Shown piece after piece: positions 1-13,400 of a stretch of 64,000 nt of DNA (the first letter of the stretch is position 1; the number at the start of each line of letters is the position of its first letter). The translations under genes and the position numbers were made by a program. Below the pieces are notes generated by a model. That model did not search any database and was not told the DNA's origin. It saw nothing but the letters and a program-made list of their open reading frames with translations. This stretch comes from Cucumis sativus (taxonomy: Eukaryota; Streptophyta; Magnoliopsida; Cucurbitales; Cucurbitaceae). The stretch spans positions 16,768,307-16,832,306 of the forward strand of contig NC_026661.2 in NCBI RefSeq assembly GCF_000004075.3, in the 5' to 3' direction.

Positions 1-3000
1 TTATTGCAAGGCCAAGTACGCCGCCGAGAAGTTTCAGATTATTCAGTTTTCTCTCTGCCCTTTCTCTGTTAGGGATTCCAAACTAATCGCCCATCCGTAA
101 GTTCCCCCGGGCCGCCGCTTATCTTCATGTTTGGATGTTTGGAGTTTTGTGCTCTTGGGCAGGATTTGGGAATTGAGTGTTTCTTTATTTTGATGAATAT
201 TTCTCCGCACTTGCAATGGATTTTGTTTCTTTCACTGGAATTTAAAGTAGGGGTGAGGAGTATATTCTTTAGTGTTCATAGATGAGTATGATTTATAATG
301 GAAAGTTCGATGCTTTCTGGCTGATATTTTATTATGGTTTTTGCTCATGGTCTGTCCGTTCATCATCATTTTAAAGTCTAAATAGGAATTCTCTTTTGTT
401 ATTTGATGATTGATACAAATTTGATTGATCAAAATATGTTTCATTCAATGTGTAGGTACAACTTTCATTTGTTCCCCAGAGATGAATTGAACATTGGGAT
501 GCCTTCTTACAGTTTTTCATGTCAAGTTTCACATCTAACATCCATGGCTCGTGAAGGTTTTGACTTTGGTGCTTGGGTATATGATGGTAAGCCTAATTGT
601 AGACAATTTACTTCTGTTTCACTCTCACTAATAGAGGAGAAATTCTAAAACCCAGATTTCCAATCCCTAAACCACCTTCCTTCCAAGGTTTCAGCAAGAG
701 CAGAGGTTGAATTTGAGAGGCATTCTTTAGAAAGAAAACAGTCTCTTTGACCCTTGAAATTCTGTTCCCATTATCAAGCTAAAGAGAATAACTTCGGTTC
801 TTAAGTCTTCTAAAATGAAAATAAGATTTCTCACGATTACGTTCACTAATCCACTCTATCTTGGACTATGTCTTGTTCATCTCTTCTATTCGAATAAGAA
901 TCTCAGAATCCGCCTTCAATCTGATTAACTCTTCCCATACTACACTCAAAATCCTCACAGACTCCAAGTCATGTAAAATGTTTATCTTATTAATTATCTG
1001 CTATTTTTTAGTTAAAGAACCTTTGAAGACCCTCAGGTTCCAGCCTCTAGGCTTGAACTTTAGAGACTCCAATTTTATTGTAAACCTAAGTGCCTCCCAT
1101 CTCCCAACCATATCAGCTGACCATTAGTCGAGCTAGGAGGACTTGAAAAAAGGATGCTTTATTCACACACTCCAAATATGAAACGACAAGGTCCCTATCT
1201 TATATCTGAGAACTTACCAAACAACCTGTTGTTGGTCAGATTCAACTATGGGACTCCAGTGGCTTGATATCCTCCAAGAAATTTTTTTCTGCCCTTTCAG
1301 AGCAAAAACGTATCTACCTGGCAAGAAATGGGATTAGAGTACACAAATTGGATAAAGTAATCTGACATCATGAGGGGAGGATAAAATAGACTATACTCTT
1401 CAAGATACTTTTGTAAGATTGCATCAGTCTAGAAAATTTCCAACCACAGACCAGCTAGATTCACTATCACAATTGCTGAAGTTGCCACTCAACTCTTCCT
1501 ACAAATCATCTTGTTTTGAGATTCATATGGCTCATGTAGCAGTAGTACATTTGAACGCCAATCTTCTGAATTTTAGTTGGATCTGCTTGTTTCAAGTAAT
1601 TTTTATCAACCTAAATATTATTTATCACTTTCTAGTTGTTTTATCTCTTGATTTTTGGGAAAAAGTAAACCTTTGTTTGATCTTTATACTGAATCTATGA
1701 AGTATCTTCTATATTGCAGTTTGACTTCTAATGGTCTTTTTCCGTTTTCTTTTTTGGTTCCAGGCATATCATATTTATCTAGAGCTCAAGAGTCTATAGC
1801 AAAAACTCAAATGGGCTCTCAAACTCTGCCACCTAATATTAACGCTGTGAAACCTTCTTCTGAACTGTCAGTTGCTGATACCATTTTTGTTCAACGGGTT
1901 AAATCACGTGTAAAGAACTGGAAAGATGCATATGATTCAAGCTCAAAAACAAGTGGTAATTTACAACTCAGTATTGCTTTCTAAAACAATTTCATCATAT
2001 TCTTTTCTTTCCATTTTGCTCTCGCATTTTTTAAACTGTGTAGGTTAAAAAACACTTTTGGTTCTTGAACGTTTTTATTAAAGTAACAATTTTTCCTCTA
2101 AACTCTAGTTTGAAATGAATCTGATGATTTAATCTCTATACTTTCAAACTTGTTAAATTAAATGAGATTTATTAACTATGCATATAAATAAATTGATTGG
2201 GACCAAATATGTTTTTAAACTACAAAGAAAAGAGATTTTGATGAGATTTTCATAGTAGGGATTAAATTGTTACAAGTTTGAAAGTAAAAGGATTGAATTG
2301 TTATATAGAAAAATTCAAGGACTAAGTTATTGCAAATTTAAAAGAACATGGGTGAAATTGTTACAAAATTAAAGTTCAAACAAAATTCTTACTCGTATGG
2401 AGGTTGAAGGACTAAAGTGTTTTTTAACCTGTTTTATTTCTTTGTTTCCTGAAATAGTAAAGGTAATGTTTCCATAATATAGACGCATTGCTAAGTACGT
2501 TGAAAAAGCTCATAGTCGGTAGTGAGCAGTATGGATCAAGACCATCTATTGTTATAGATGTTTATAGCGAACGGCAAGTTCTACTTGTGTTAGAGGTAAC
2601 TTGACCTTTTCAAAATATGAGTGGTTTAACATGTGTATTGCATGTTTTTAACTATGCTAAATTATTATGGACATTTTACATCTCCAGAGATATCCCCTTC
2701 CAGAGAAAAACCGTTATCTATAATTAAGAATTATATATCTCTGATCTCTCTCTCTATTGTCAATGTTATTATTTTTAGTAACTTTACATTTATGTTATAC
2801 ATTGTTTAAATAAAATAGCTTATCATGCATGTTATACATAATTTAAGGTAAAATTAATGATTTAATACATGGACGTTTATGGTTGTCTATTTAATGACTT
2901 GACTTAAATAGTTTCCATTGCATCCACGAACTTTAATTTATGTAATTTTTGCTATTAATACTGGTACCATATAAATATTGACTGATTTGATATAATACGA

Positions 3001-6000
3001 TAGACGACAATTGAAAAAAGTGGATAGTTGGTCATGGTCCAAATTAAGTGACACTTGCAATTATGGCATTTTTGAAGCATTTTTTTTTTCTGTAGACCAT
3101 GCTGCCATTTTTTGTCAAGCTGTTGCCCTCCCATCTTTTGTTTGCTATGTCATGCTAACTGAACCATGTTTATACAATATAACTACATGGAATTATTGTT
3201 CAAAGTTAATTACTACTCTAGTTAGAGTTTAGGGAGTAAATAGATATAAGTTTATAACTGAGTTAAAAGATCTAAATTGATGCAATATCATTATCGATTA
3301 TGTTCTATGCTTTGTTTTTTTTTTTTTTTTTTTTGAAAAGGAAACAAGTCTCTTTTATTAATGATAATAATGAGACAAAAGCTCAAAGTACAAGAGAGTT
3401 ATACGATGAGCAAAATAACTTAAGGATCTGTAGTCGCACCCGGGCATCTTGATTATCTTCTATTGACTTGTTTCAGTTAATTAGTTTTTGGGAATAAATC
3501 AAATTATACCCCCACATGTGCAAGATTAATCATGTAAAACAAACCTTAAAATGTTCAAAATAAACTCAAATAACATTATTTTAGAAATTGTCACATAATA
3601 GAATGGATAGAAATAGCATGTAAATGTGAAGGACAATTACAATACCCAAGTTCTTTAAGAGGTTTGGACTCTCTGAAAGTTAACCTCCAAAATTCTACGT
3701 CCTTTCAACTCTTCTTAGCCACTCTATTTATAAACACTATTTACTAACCAACTCCCTTAACTGATAGCAAATAACATGCATGCCCTCTTAATATCCTAAA
3801 ATTACCCTTAATATTTCCTTGTATTCATAACAAAGATCTCAACCTATAATTCCAATCTTTCATAAATCACTAAAGAAGGCAACACCCAAAGAAACCCATT
3901 GGGGGAAGAACTGAGAGAGATGAGGAAACAACGGAAGACAACAAAGAAGGTAGTGTGAGTAAAAACTTACGACTTTGAACTTACTAAATATGACATTAAT
4001 AGCAAAAAGTTGAACCAAGCAAAAACTATAATATCATTTCTGAAATGACCATCCCTTGTTAATGAAAGTTTTGTTTCTTATCAGGTAAAACCAAGTCTAA
4101 AATGACTAAATTTAAGAGTGAATATATGCATTCCAATTTATTCTTAGTGTTATCCCTTTTAGTGTGCAATGATGTCTTTAACTATGTTGCTTTTTCTGCA
4201 GAGGGACTATATCCGTATACTTATATTCTTTCCTTTATTTTATGTAGCTGTTGAAGGAATTTTCTGATGACCTGGTTCCTGTAGTAATTTCAGCAAAGGG
4301 TGGAGGAACTCAAGCAGTTCGTGCCATTTTGACAAGCTCAAAAGAAGACAAGATTCTGCTTGAGGTACTAGTATATTCACTAGATTTCCACATTCTAAGT
4401 TCCTAAACTATTTTCTTAAAAAAAAAAAAAGATCCCTAAACTATTAATTCTTTAACTACCACTTTGTAGAAGTTTATGCACTTCAGCTGATTCTTTCATC
4501 ATTTTCAACTGGCCTATGCATCTGGATAATAAAAATATGCATGTCTTAATATTATCCTTTTTAAAAAAATAAAATAAATAAAGATGAAGAAATGGTACAT
4601 GATGGAAATAAGCTTTGAATTTCCAGAAATTGAGAGCATGGATTAACTGAGTAATGCCAAATTTTAAATGGATTTGCTTGAATGCTCCATCCAGCTTTGT
4701 AGAACTTATAAATTATTTTGTGTTCCCTTGCAGAAGGAGCTTCAATATCTTGAAGACAAAGAAAACAAGAAATTTCGTGGTTTTCGAGAGGTGATAGATG
4801 TGATTTCTGCTTCACAGAAGCCTATTGTCTCCTACAATTCTCTTCACGGTGTTTATCTTGTATATTCTTTATTTTTGGTTAATCTCTTTGCTTTATTTTT
4901 TTTGTTCTCTAATGCTTTTGTTTTGGATGCAGATTTTACATTTATTCATTCTAAATTCCTTGCTCCCCTGCCTACTAGCATAGATGAGTACGCATCTTCC
5001 TTGCATTCGGTTTTCCCACGAGTGCATGATGTAAAGCATTTGATGAGCAAGATTGGTGGCCTCAGTAAGCCAATGAGTATAGCCGCAGCTTATTCTTACT
5101 TGAAAAAACAATACTATGCACCTAGTTACTTGGATATCCCAGTTGAAGGTTTGTCACCTCGTCCTCCCTTCCTGATGCTACGAAAAAAACTTTTTCATTG
5201 TGTGTTAGTGTGAGAGAGAGAGAGACATGACCTAAAACTCACTTAAAATGTTTAGTAAATACATGCTGATAATGCTGATATGCCGTAGATGTGGGTCCAT
5301 TGCCTTTCTCGGTGCTAAGCTAAGTGATTGAAGGACTCAATCAAGCACCGAAGACATTTAATCTCTATTAGATAATAGGTTTTGAAACGTGTATAATAGG
5401 TTCTTAAGCTTTCAGTTTAGTTTGTAATAGATTTTTAAACTTTCAATCTTATGACTTCAGTCTTAACAAATTTGAAATTCTAAACAACCAATCGACCTAT
5501 TAGATAATTTAAATTCTATGTCTAATGGAACCCCAAAATTTCAAAAGGTTAATTGAACAAAAATGATATCAAACTATCAAAGGTTAGAAACTAAATCCCT
5601 AATCTTGAAAGTCTAGGGAGGACTGAATTTGTGATTTAGCCTATATTTTTTATGGTTACATTCGTTTCTTCACAGTACACATTATAAGCCTTTTGTTAGG
5701 CCTTAGTTTTTGTTTCTCTTTTTTAAATGTCTTTTGTCTTACCAATCAGTGAAAAGAAAGCCTATCCTTGTTTTATCTCTTTTGTTTTACTGTAATTTAA
5801 TATACACAATCTTTTCTTAATACATTCATTGTTTAGTGAATTATTTGTGTTTTTCACGTATTGAGTATCCACCTAAATCTCACTATTTTGTTTTTCATTA
5901 GGCTCCACTGATCATCACCAAGTAGAAATCTTTCATTTCTGCTAGCTAACCTTTTGGGGTTCTATTGCAGCTCCAGGAAATGATCACAAGCCTCATGGGC

Positions 6001-6602
6001 ATAATGCTATACGGTTATGCCATTTGTTTGCACAAGTCTGCTCTGTACTTAAAATTGATCTCAGTGGTGTCCAATCCAACGACAATGAGTGTTTGGCCTC
6101 AATGCTCGACGAGTGTTCAAATGTTTCTTCATTCTCCCCTTACCACTGCAAACCCAAGGACGAGGATGTTAAGATCTGGGCACAGGGTGTTAGAAAAGTA
6201 AGTTGTAGGCATTTGGTTTTCTTGTGGGGATTAAGAGAAGGGCTGACTGCTCGGTTGCTAAAAGCTTCACTAGAAGGAACCCATGAAGTTTTCTGTGAAG
6301 AGTTTGATGTTCGATTTGTGGACAAGAAATGTGCCATTGTCGTTTTCTCGCAGCCAGACCTATCCGAGACCTTCCTTGATGCAATAAATAGTGACAACAT
6401 TGTTGGATCTTTAAGAGAGATGGTATCAGAAGGGCTAAGAGCTGCAGGTTATGAAACTTACAAGAAAATCTGTAGCTTTGATTTATGGGAAGCAGATTTA
6501 GCTGAGTCCCTGGAGAGGGCCATTTTGGAAGCCGATCCCGAAACTGCTCAGTTAGACATCAATTACTCTAATGATTCTTTCATTTATTTGAATGATCTTT
6601 GA
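1..6602 (+). CDS. PARN-like poly(A)-specific ribonuclease (5' end outside window)
   Basis: Eight exons join in frame: 1-96 (partial), 456-586, 1764-1955, 2483-2595, 4248-4364, 4734-4848, 4933-5148 and 5971-6602 (TGA stop). The product is a plant PARN-like deadenylase of the CAF1/DEDD 3'-exonuclease family, which shortens poly(A) tails; the Arabidopsis relative AHG2 acts on mitochondrial poly(A) (family knowledge). Recognisable blocks are FPRDELNIGMPS, LTSMAREGFDF, LSRAQESIAKTQMG, KEFSDDLVPVVISAKGGGTQ, FRGFREVIDVISASQKP and NSLHDFTFIHSKFLAPLP. The Asp of NSLHDF fits the third catalytic acid. The first catalytic Asp-Glu pair would lie upstream of base 1. In the last exon, where the fourth acidic residue is expected, I read HGHNAIR, with Asn. 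The large intron 2596-4247 holds repeat sequence. The family call is firm; deadenylase activity is inferred. Confidence 0.9.
2042..2430. mobile_element. MITE-like element with terminal inverted repeats
   Basis: The left end AGGTTAAAAAACACTTT is the exact reverse complement of the right end AAAGTGTTTTTTAACCT, and the two enclose about 389 bp of AT-rich non-coding sequence. The interior holds the phrases typical of related elements elsewhere in the window (ggactaaattgttacaa, aaggattgaattgttata). No transposase is encoded, so this is a non-autonomous DNA element. It lies in the PARN-like intron after exon 3. I could not fix a target-site duplication. Confidence 0.7.
3315..3450 (-). mobile_element. 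LINE 3' tail fragment (poly-A on minus strand)
   Basis: A 20-nt T run is followed by gaaaaggaaacaagtctctt and a segment ending in an attaatgataataatgag-like stretch. On the minus strand this is a LINE 3' end with its poly-A tail. Similar tails recur near 19.46, 19.62, 22.99, 24.55 and 58.06 kb. The fragment sits in the intron before exon 5 of the PARN-like gene. The rest of that intron, to 4247, is AT-rich with no gene that I can see. Confidence 0.5.
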
Positions 6603-7765
6603 AAGACATGATTAGGTCACCAAAATTCATATAAGCTTAGGGAATACTGGAGTTAGATTCTTCCTGCTTTCTAATTGATGATATTTGGCATCCATGATAA
6701 ACTTTCGAAAGTTTTGGTTCATTCCTTACAGCAGCAAGTCTTAAAAGTTTATGATGATTTAATACTTTTCTTTCCATTATTTTGTACATACTGTTGGGCC
6801 ATTTTAGGGCTCTTGCTTGTTATTCTAAACAGCTTAGATCACCAAATTCATGACTCAGGTGAGAGATGATTTCAAGTTGTGTGAAGATATCATTTTGGTA
6901 ATTTGCACAGGCACAAATATTTGATAATGTTGTTCATTTTAAAAGCTTCATTTACATATCTTCTAAAAAAAATGGCAACCCATTTAGTTTTTCTTATTCA
7001 AAGTTAAATATATTTCATTCACTCAAATTTTAAAAACAAAAAGTTGAAATCTTTTTTCAAAGTTCTTAAATTTGACTTTTTTATTAAACAAAATGTTTCG
7101 AATAACAATAGTTAAAATTTTAAGTGGTGTAGTCAGTTTTGTATTTACCAATTACCCTAAATTCCACACATTTTATTTTGTTCATCAGATTTCATTCTCC
7201 CATGTAGTTTCTTCTTTTTGCTCATGTTTTCATTCTGGGTCTTCACCTTGTCCGATGCATTGTTTTGTTCATTCTTCTTTTGCATGAGTCTCCCTTGTTC
7301 TATTTCCAAACTTTCAAAATAAAAAAATTTAGATGGCCTTTAATATTCTTGAAAGAATTATGAATCTACCTAAGGTTTAGAATTCAATTAAGATGTTCAG
7401 TTGAAATAGATATCAAAGGCACCAATTAGTTTTTTAAAACAATTGAAGTTTTGTGGGAGACCAACAAGACTTTATCAAACATTTGATGAGTGAGCATTTT
7501 TGAGTTGTCATTTGTTTCATACAATTTGATTTTCACCAGAAAAAATTACAATATAATTTGAAGAAAAACAATCACTATAGATCCCAGACAAAATATACAC
7601 AAGGGTTTTGAAAATTGGAGCTTAAAAAAATTCAAATGGAAGAAATATTCAGAACCTATATGAGATTCAGAGTTGAAAAGTGATTAGATTATGAAAAGGA
7701 AAAAGAAATGTAAGCCAACCCAGTGCCAATAATGACCATCAAACAAGAAAGATCATCCCGGCGAG
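6603..7765. other. 3' flank of the PARN-like gene, no gene seen
   Basis: AT-rich sequence after the PARN-like stop codon. The first few hundred bases are presumably its 3' UTR. The open frames here are short, rich in Phe/Ser and lack recognisable motifs. Confidence 0.5.
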
Positions 7766-8101
7766 TTAGTCGGAAGAATCAATTTCATTTCGCAAACGAA
7801 GAAATTGCCACAAAACATTAGGTTGATTAATATCAGTTCTGGGACAGAGTGCGTTTGCTTCATTCACAAAAAAAAAAAAAAAAAAAAAAAACAGAAGAGA
7901 ATGTGGAAACATCGAAAATGTACCAGCAATAAAAGGGCCTGAGAATCCAAAAGCAAGAATCTCAGACGAGTGATGCTGGAGAATTTTTATATTGCAAGGT
8001 TTTGAGTAAAATTTTGGCTGGATCGATGAACCGATTCCAGTCAAGAAGCTGAACTTGCTTTTTCGATTTGGATATTTCCACTGCGAAATTAAATCTCCCA
8101 T
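7766..8101 (-). CDS. doubtful small protein, unknown function
   Basis: An ATG at 8101 opens a 111-codon frame starting MGDLISQWKYPNRKSKF. Read straight through, a run of T/A bases near 7868-7891 gives a tract of Phe residues. That stretch looks like an intron polypyrimidine tract, so an alternative is two exons, 7924-8101 and 7766-7857. They would join with a GT donor and AG acceptor, keep frame, and give about 89 residues ending RLRNEIDSSD. Upstream, a T-rich leader could be a 5' UTR. I recognise no family. It may be a short protein, a non-coding transcript or chance. Confidence 0.25.
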   Translation of the reverse strand: MGDLISQWKYPNRKSKFSFLTGIGSSIQPKFYSKPCNIKILQHHSSEILAFGFSGPFIAGTFSMFPHSLLFFFFFFFFVNEANALCPRTDINQPNVLWQFLRLRNEIDSSD

Positions 8102-8550
8102 AAGTTGAGACTTAATAAGATCAAGGTAGAAGAAAAAACATAATCAACGAGCATAAAAAAAAGACTTGGAAAAATTTTTGAAATGGAGGGGAGGCTGAAG
8201 AAACAACTATTGAGCGATGAGGTTACGATGGATTTGTTATATATATACATAAAGATGAATGGAAGCTGAATTAGGGCTTTGTGAGCGTCCGTACATAGAA
8301 TCAATCTATTGGGGGTATTCTAGTAATTTTGTTTCATTTTCTAACGTTTTGGTAACGGTGTGAATTGTTGACGGAACTTCTTCTATTACAAATATTTGTT
8401 TAACTAAATATTCAAAATCGACTTCAAACCATCCACCGTGAAGGAGTAGAAATCGACCTTTGATGATCAATTTTAAAGTTTTTTTCAAAACTAATACTAA
8501 TCTGATTCTTCTTATTTTCGATTAGTTATCGATTTTTGGGCAATTTACAA

Positions 8551-8816
8551 AAACCATTAGTAATTACAATCATACCTTTAAACTTTTAATTTTTATAATT
8601 TAAAACTGAGTCATCTAGTTTATTCAAAATTTTAAATTAGACCCTTAATATATTATATTAACTATATAAGTTTTAAGATTTGAATTTCGATCGTTTATGG
8701 ATTCTATTTTTATAATTATTGTAAGTTTTAGGGTCTAATTTTAACATTTACCGAAGTTTAGATGATCAAATTGTTACTCTTAAAAGTTTAAGAGTATAAT
8801 TGCAATTAATGGTTTT
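8551..8816. mobile_element. MITE-like element with long inverted termini
   Basis: The left end reads aaaccattagtaattacaat and continues into catacctttaaactttta. The right end is its imperfect reverse complement over nearly 40 bp (taaaagtttaagagtataat then tgcaattaatggtttt). The roughly 266-bp interior is AT-rich and non-coding. This is a short non-autonomous inverted-repeat element in the intergenic space upstream of the lipoxygenase. Confidence 0.65.
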
Positions 8817-10406
8817 ATGATTTTTCGTTTTTTTTTTTCATATTCTCAATAACAGCAAAAAGAAAAAACAGTATTATTTGGAAATCTTTGGATTTTTGTT
8901 GTTGTTATGAAATTATGAAAGTGATCCTATGTTTAACCAAATAGCAAAATTGGTCTTATGTTGAAGCAAATTTAATCCTTTTTTTTTTTCAATTTAGTCC
9001 ATATGGACATGATTATATATATATATATTAGTTTGGTTCTAAAATTTAATCAACTGTTACCGATAATATTTAATTGTTTTAAACGACAAAACTTCTAAAA
9101 ATATTTACAAATACAGTACTACTGTGATAAATCTAACTCACCATGAGGTTGTGCAACTTATTTGCGTCAATCATTATATAGATAATAGTCTATAATTGAT
9201 AAACAGTAATTTCTTTTGTTACAAATATAAATATTTTTAATTCATTTCACTATACTTAAGAATAACCCTAAAAAAATTATTCAACCTCTAAAGTTGACAA
9301 GTGAAACCTAAGCTTTATAATAAAAAAGCTTCACATAAAAAGTAGAATTAATTATATCTATTAACTCTATTCCTTGGTAGAATAAATTCTCTTACTCGTA
9401 ATATGAAATATGTTGTTACCTTTCTTGTGAGGCATGAATTTCAAATTCTCATACCTTCACATTTGTGTTTAGTAAGTCCCTAAATTTCAAATTTTGTATA
9501 TACTTTGCTGTTTACTTGTCCAACATTTCTCAAATTTATAAATGTATTAGATATATAACTCATTCAAAGTTAAAAGAAATTTATCAAATATCTTTTAAAG
9601 TTTACAAACCTATTCCATACAACCACGAAAAAGGACCAATTATACATGATAAAAAAAAAACATATTAAATCATTCCAATAATCCTTGCAAAACACAAGCT
9701 AAATTTAGGTCTAAATAGTGTTATTTTTAATTTTTGAGAAACAAAATGGTAGTACAAGTATAGGGACTAAATCAAAAGAATATTTGTAAATATAACGATT
9801 AGATTCAAAATATTAACATATATAACAACATTTTATAAAAATTACAAAATTTAATAGAAATCTATTACTTATAGACCAATTACCAACTACGAAATAGACA
9901 TTTTCTATATTAGCAATTTTTTTTTAAAATATAGTTTATTTCTACTCATTATAACGAAGGGGTTATCAATCTTCCCATTTATCCAAACATCACACATCCA
10001 TCCTCAAAATTGAAAAGAAAGTGGTGATGAATTAGACCCAGTAACATTGAACCAAAATAAGAAAGAATGTAAAGTGAAATCATGATGATCAACAAATTTC
10101 TACAATGGAAAAGGCCCTAAAAAAATCACACGAAACAGAGCATAGAGCAATGTGCAAAAGGAAAGAAAACGAGGAGAGGGAAGGAAAGGATTAGATTCAT
10201 TTCTGAAAACGGAAGAAAAGAATCCGCTATTAAACATCTCTGAATTTATTCAATCCAATCATTTAGAAACGAAAGAAAAATCATATCAGAGATTCGAAAA
10301 GTAAAGAAGTGAAAACGAACTCACATTTTTTTTCGGTTGTTCTGGCGATCGGCATTTTCACAAACACCTAATTATGTGCTGCTGCTGCTGCTGTTCATAA
10401 AAATCA
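8817..10406. other. AT-rich intergenic DNA upstream of lipoxygenase
   Basis: No gene is evident. The stretch holds homopolymer A and T runs and a short TA repeat near 9018. The last few hundred bases, which are purine-rich (agagggaaggaaagg and similar), would contain the lipoxygenase promoter and 5' UTR. A short GCT repeat (tgctgctgctgctgctgtt) lies near 10377-10395, just before the start codon. Confidence 0.5.
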
Positions 10407-13400
10407 ATGGCGAGGATGAATCGAAATAAACAAAGAATTGATGGTGGAGAAGAGAGTTGGATTAAAGGAGTTGTAGTGATTGTTCATGATTTTGGGGAAC
10501 CGGGACCTGCTAAATCGGTTTCTCTTCAGTTTTATAGTGCAACGGAACTCGATCATAGTGAGCCTTCCTTCTTCCTTCTTCCCACCTTCCACCTTCCACA
10601 TTTTTTTTCTTCATTTATATGCTTCTTCTTCTAAGAGTTCAACGCATAATTAAATTTTCTAATGAATGAAAGCTATGCTATTTCAAAGACAATCTTGAAG
10701 GGTTTCTAATTTTAGCAAAATCTAATGCAAACTTCTAGTTCAAAGAAGTACACTAAATTCAAACAAATTTCAAAATAGAGAGACCAGGATGATATTTTAA
10801 GGTATGATTTTAATTCATTCGAAGTATTTTTGGTGGAACAGATAGCGGAAAAGGAAAATTAAGCAAAAAGGGGAAATTAGAAGAATGGAAAAGGAAGAAG
10901 AAGAAGAGTGATGGAGGAAGAATAATGATGAGAAGCTATAAAATAAAATTAAAGGTTGAAAAAGGGTTTGGAATTCCAGGGGCTTTCTTGATAACAAATC
11001 AACATAACCATAAATTCTTCCTTAAGGGAGCTTTCTTCCAAACTCCAAACCATTCCCAAGTAATACATTTTGATTGCAACTCATGGATTTATCCAATCAA
11101 CCTCGTCAATCACTCTCATTATCTTTTCTTCTCCAACACTGTGAGTTTTTCTTTATTTTGTTGTTACTCAAAATGATTATGTGAATGCTACTTTTTATTT
11201 TTATTTATTTATGTGTGTGTGTGTGTGTGTGTATGAGGTTAGAGTTACATTCCAAGCAAAACACCAAGTGCACTCATGGAGCTAAGAAGAATGGAGTTGA
11301 GAAAGCGAAGAGGAGATGGTAGAAGAGAAAGGATGGAGGAATGGGAAAGGATTTATGAGTATGATTGTTACAATAATAATTATATTGGAAACTCTGAAGA
11401 AGAATGTAGAACTATGATTGATGGATCCTCCTCTCTTCCTTATCCTCGTCGAATAAGAACTCTTCGTCCTAATCTTGGTAATCATTCTTCTTCTTCTTCT
11501 TCTTCTTAGGAATTAAAAGTTTATCACTCAAAATGATTTAGGAATTAAAATAGAAAAGCACTTTGATCTGTATTAACTATATGAAGAAACACTATGATAC
11601 GTTTAGAGCAAGAGTAGAATTACAAAGTGCATGAATCCCACAAATAAATAACATTAATTTTATACTTAACTTTTTTTTTATCACACAACACAAAAAAAAT
11701 TACTCTTATTCTCAACTCAAACGCTATTTATTAATCAATTGAAAACAATAAACACACTTCCACCATGCTTGCAAAAATCACGCAAGACTATCATAAAAAT
11801 GACGTCAAGTAAATAAGTGCATTTATCATCATCGATCTAACTTGATTAAAATGTGATATTTTTTCTTTGTTTTTCTTAATGTTAAAGATAGTTTAAGAGA
11901 GAAAATGGATATAGAGACATACATACCTGCTGATGAAAGAATGAGCCACAACAAAGTGAAAGAATTGGCTTCAAATTCAGTGGAAGCTGCTCTTCAATTC
12001 CTCATTCCAACGATAAAAACCCTAAACTATCAACCTTCCACTATTGATCATTTCAAGTCTTTTGTTGAATTGCATTGTTTCTTTTGGGCCCCAAAACCAT
12101 CCAATTTGGCTAAAGCAGACATATGGACCAAACTTGAAGTCCAAAAATTTCTCCCACAAAACATTTTCCAACAAATTCTTTCTCAAAAGCATCCATTCTT
12201 GTATCCACTTCCTCAATTTCTTATTGGTAATTTCTTCTTCTTCTTCTTCTTCTTCTTCTTCTTCTTCTTCTTCTTCACTGCTGTTTTTCTCTCTTTCATT
12301 TCTAAATTTAACTTAGGGTTTGTTTCCTGTCATTGTAATTGTTTCTTGCAATCTACTTTTAAATAAAAATTACAAAAATGTAAAATAATTATTTTTTGAA
12401 ATATTACCAAAGGCTACGAAACACAAACAGAAACACTATTGATTATAGAAATAAAACTTAATAGTCCATTGTTTTTTATTTTTTCAAATAAGTTTAATTC
12501 CTAACCTTTTCTTACCATTTACCATGGTATGCATCATTCTTCTTTCTTAACATAAGAGTTAGAACTTTTAACTAAATTTTTTTTTTTTTAAAAAAAAGAT
12601 TTTAAAACTACTTTTTTCATAGTTAAAAAAATTAGCATGGTTTTCGGAAACTTTGGTAAAAGCAAATAATAAAACAATAGATTTAGAGAGGTAATAAGTT
12701 AAATTTTCAAAAGCTACAAATATAAAACCATATCATATCAAATAAGCATTATTTAGAAAACATCCAATTTATTGGACTTTCTTTTTTTTAACTTCCAATG
12801 ATATGAAGGTGAAATCTTTGAAAGGCAGCATAAACTTTTATGGAAGTTTTTAAATATATCATCAATATATGAATTATTAGTATAAATAATTATCTTTCTT
12901 TTTAGACTATATACCAATATAAAAACGAACTAAAATATTTATAAAATATCACAATTTACCTAAATTATGATGGATACATATGTAATCAATTACTAGTGAT
13001 ATTTAGTGATATTGATAAATATTATAAAAGTTTATGTTATTAAAATAACTTCCTTTTTTCTTTTTACCGGTAGCCAATGAAGATGCCTGGATGGATGATG
13101 ATGAATTCGCTAGACAAATGCTTGCAGGAACCAATCCTGTGCGAATCACATGCTTACACGTATGTAAACCACCTGTGTTTTGACTAATAATAAAAATAAG
13201 AAGAAGGAGGAGGAGGTTAAAAGACATCTAAAATGTTTCTAAATTTTAAAAAATGAAAAAAAAAAAGATTATAAACTTCCAATTTATAACAAAGTTGTGT
13301 AAGACAAAATGCAATTCCATACCAAATTGGCATGTGCATCCTTCAAAATATGTAATAATGTACAGACAAAAAATTAATGACCTGTTAAACACTTCTAAAC

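Noticed and set aside
6191..6214. Possible small intron (gtaagt...) in the last PARN-like exon
   Set aside because: The frame runs through without a stop and family similarity continues, so it is probably coding.
12044..12366. Open frames reading through the TTC repeat with long Ser or Phe runs
   Set aside because: They cross the lipoxygenase exon 4 donor into a microsatellite; the exon ends at 12226.
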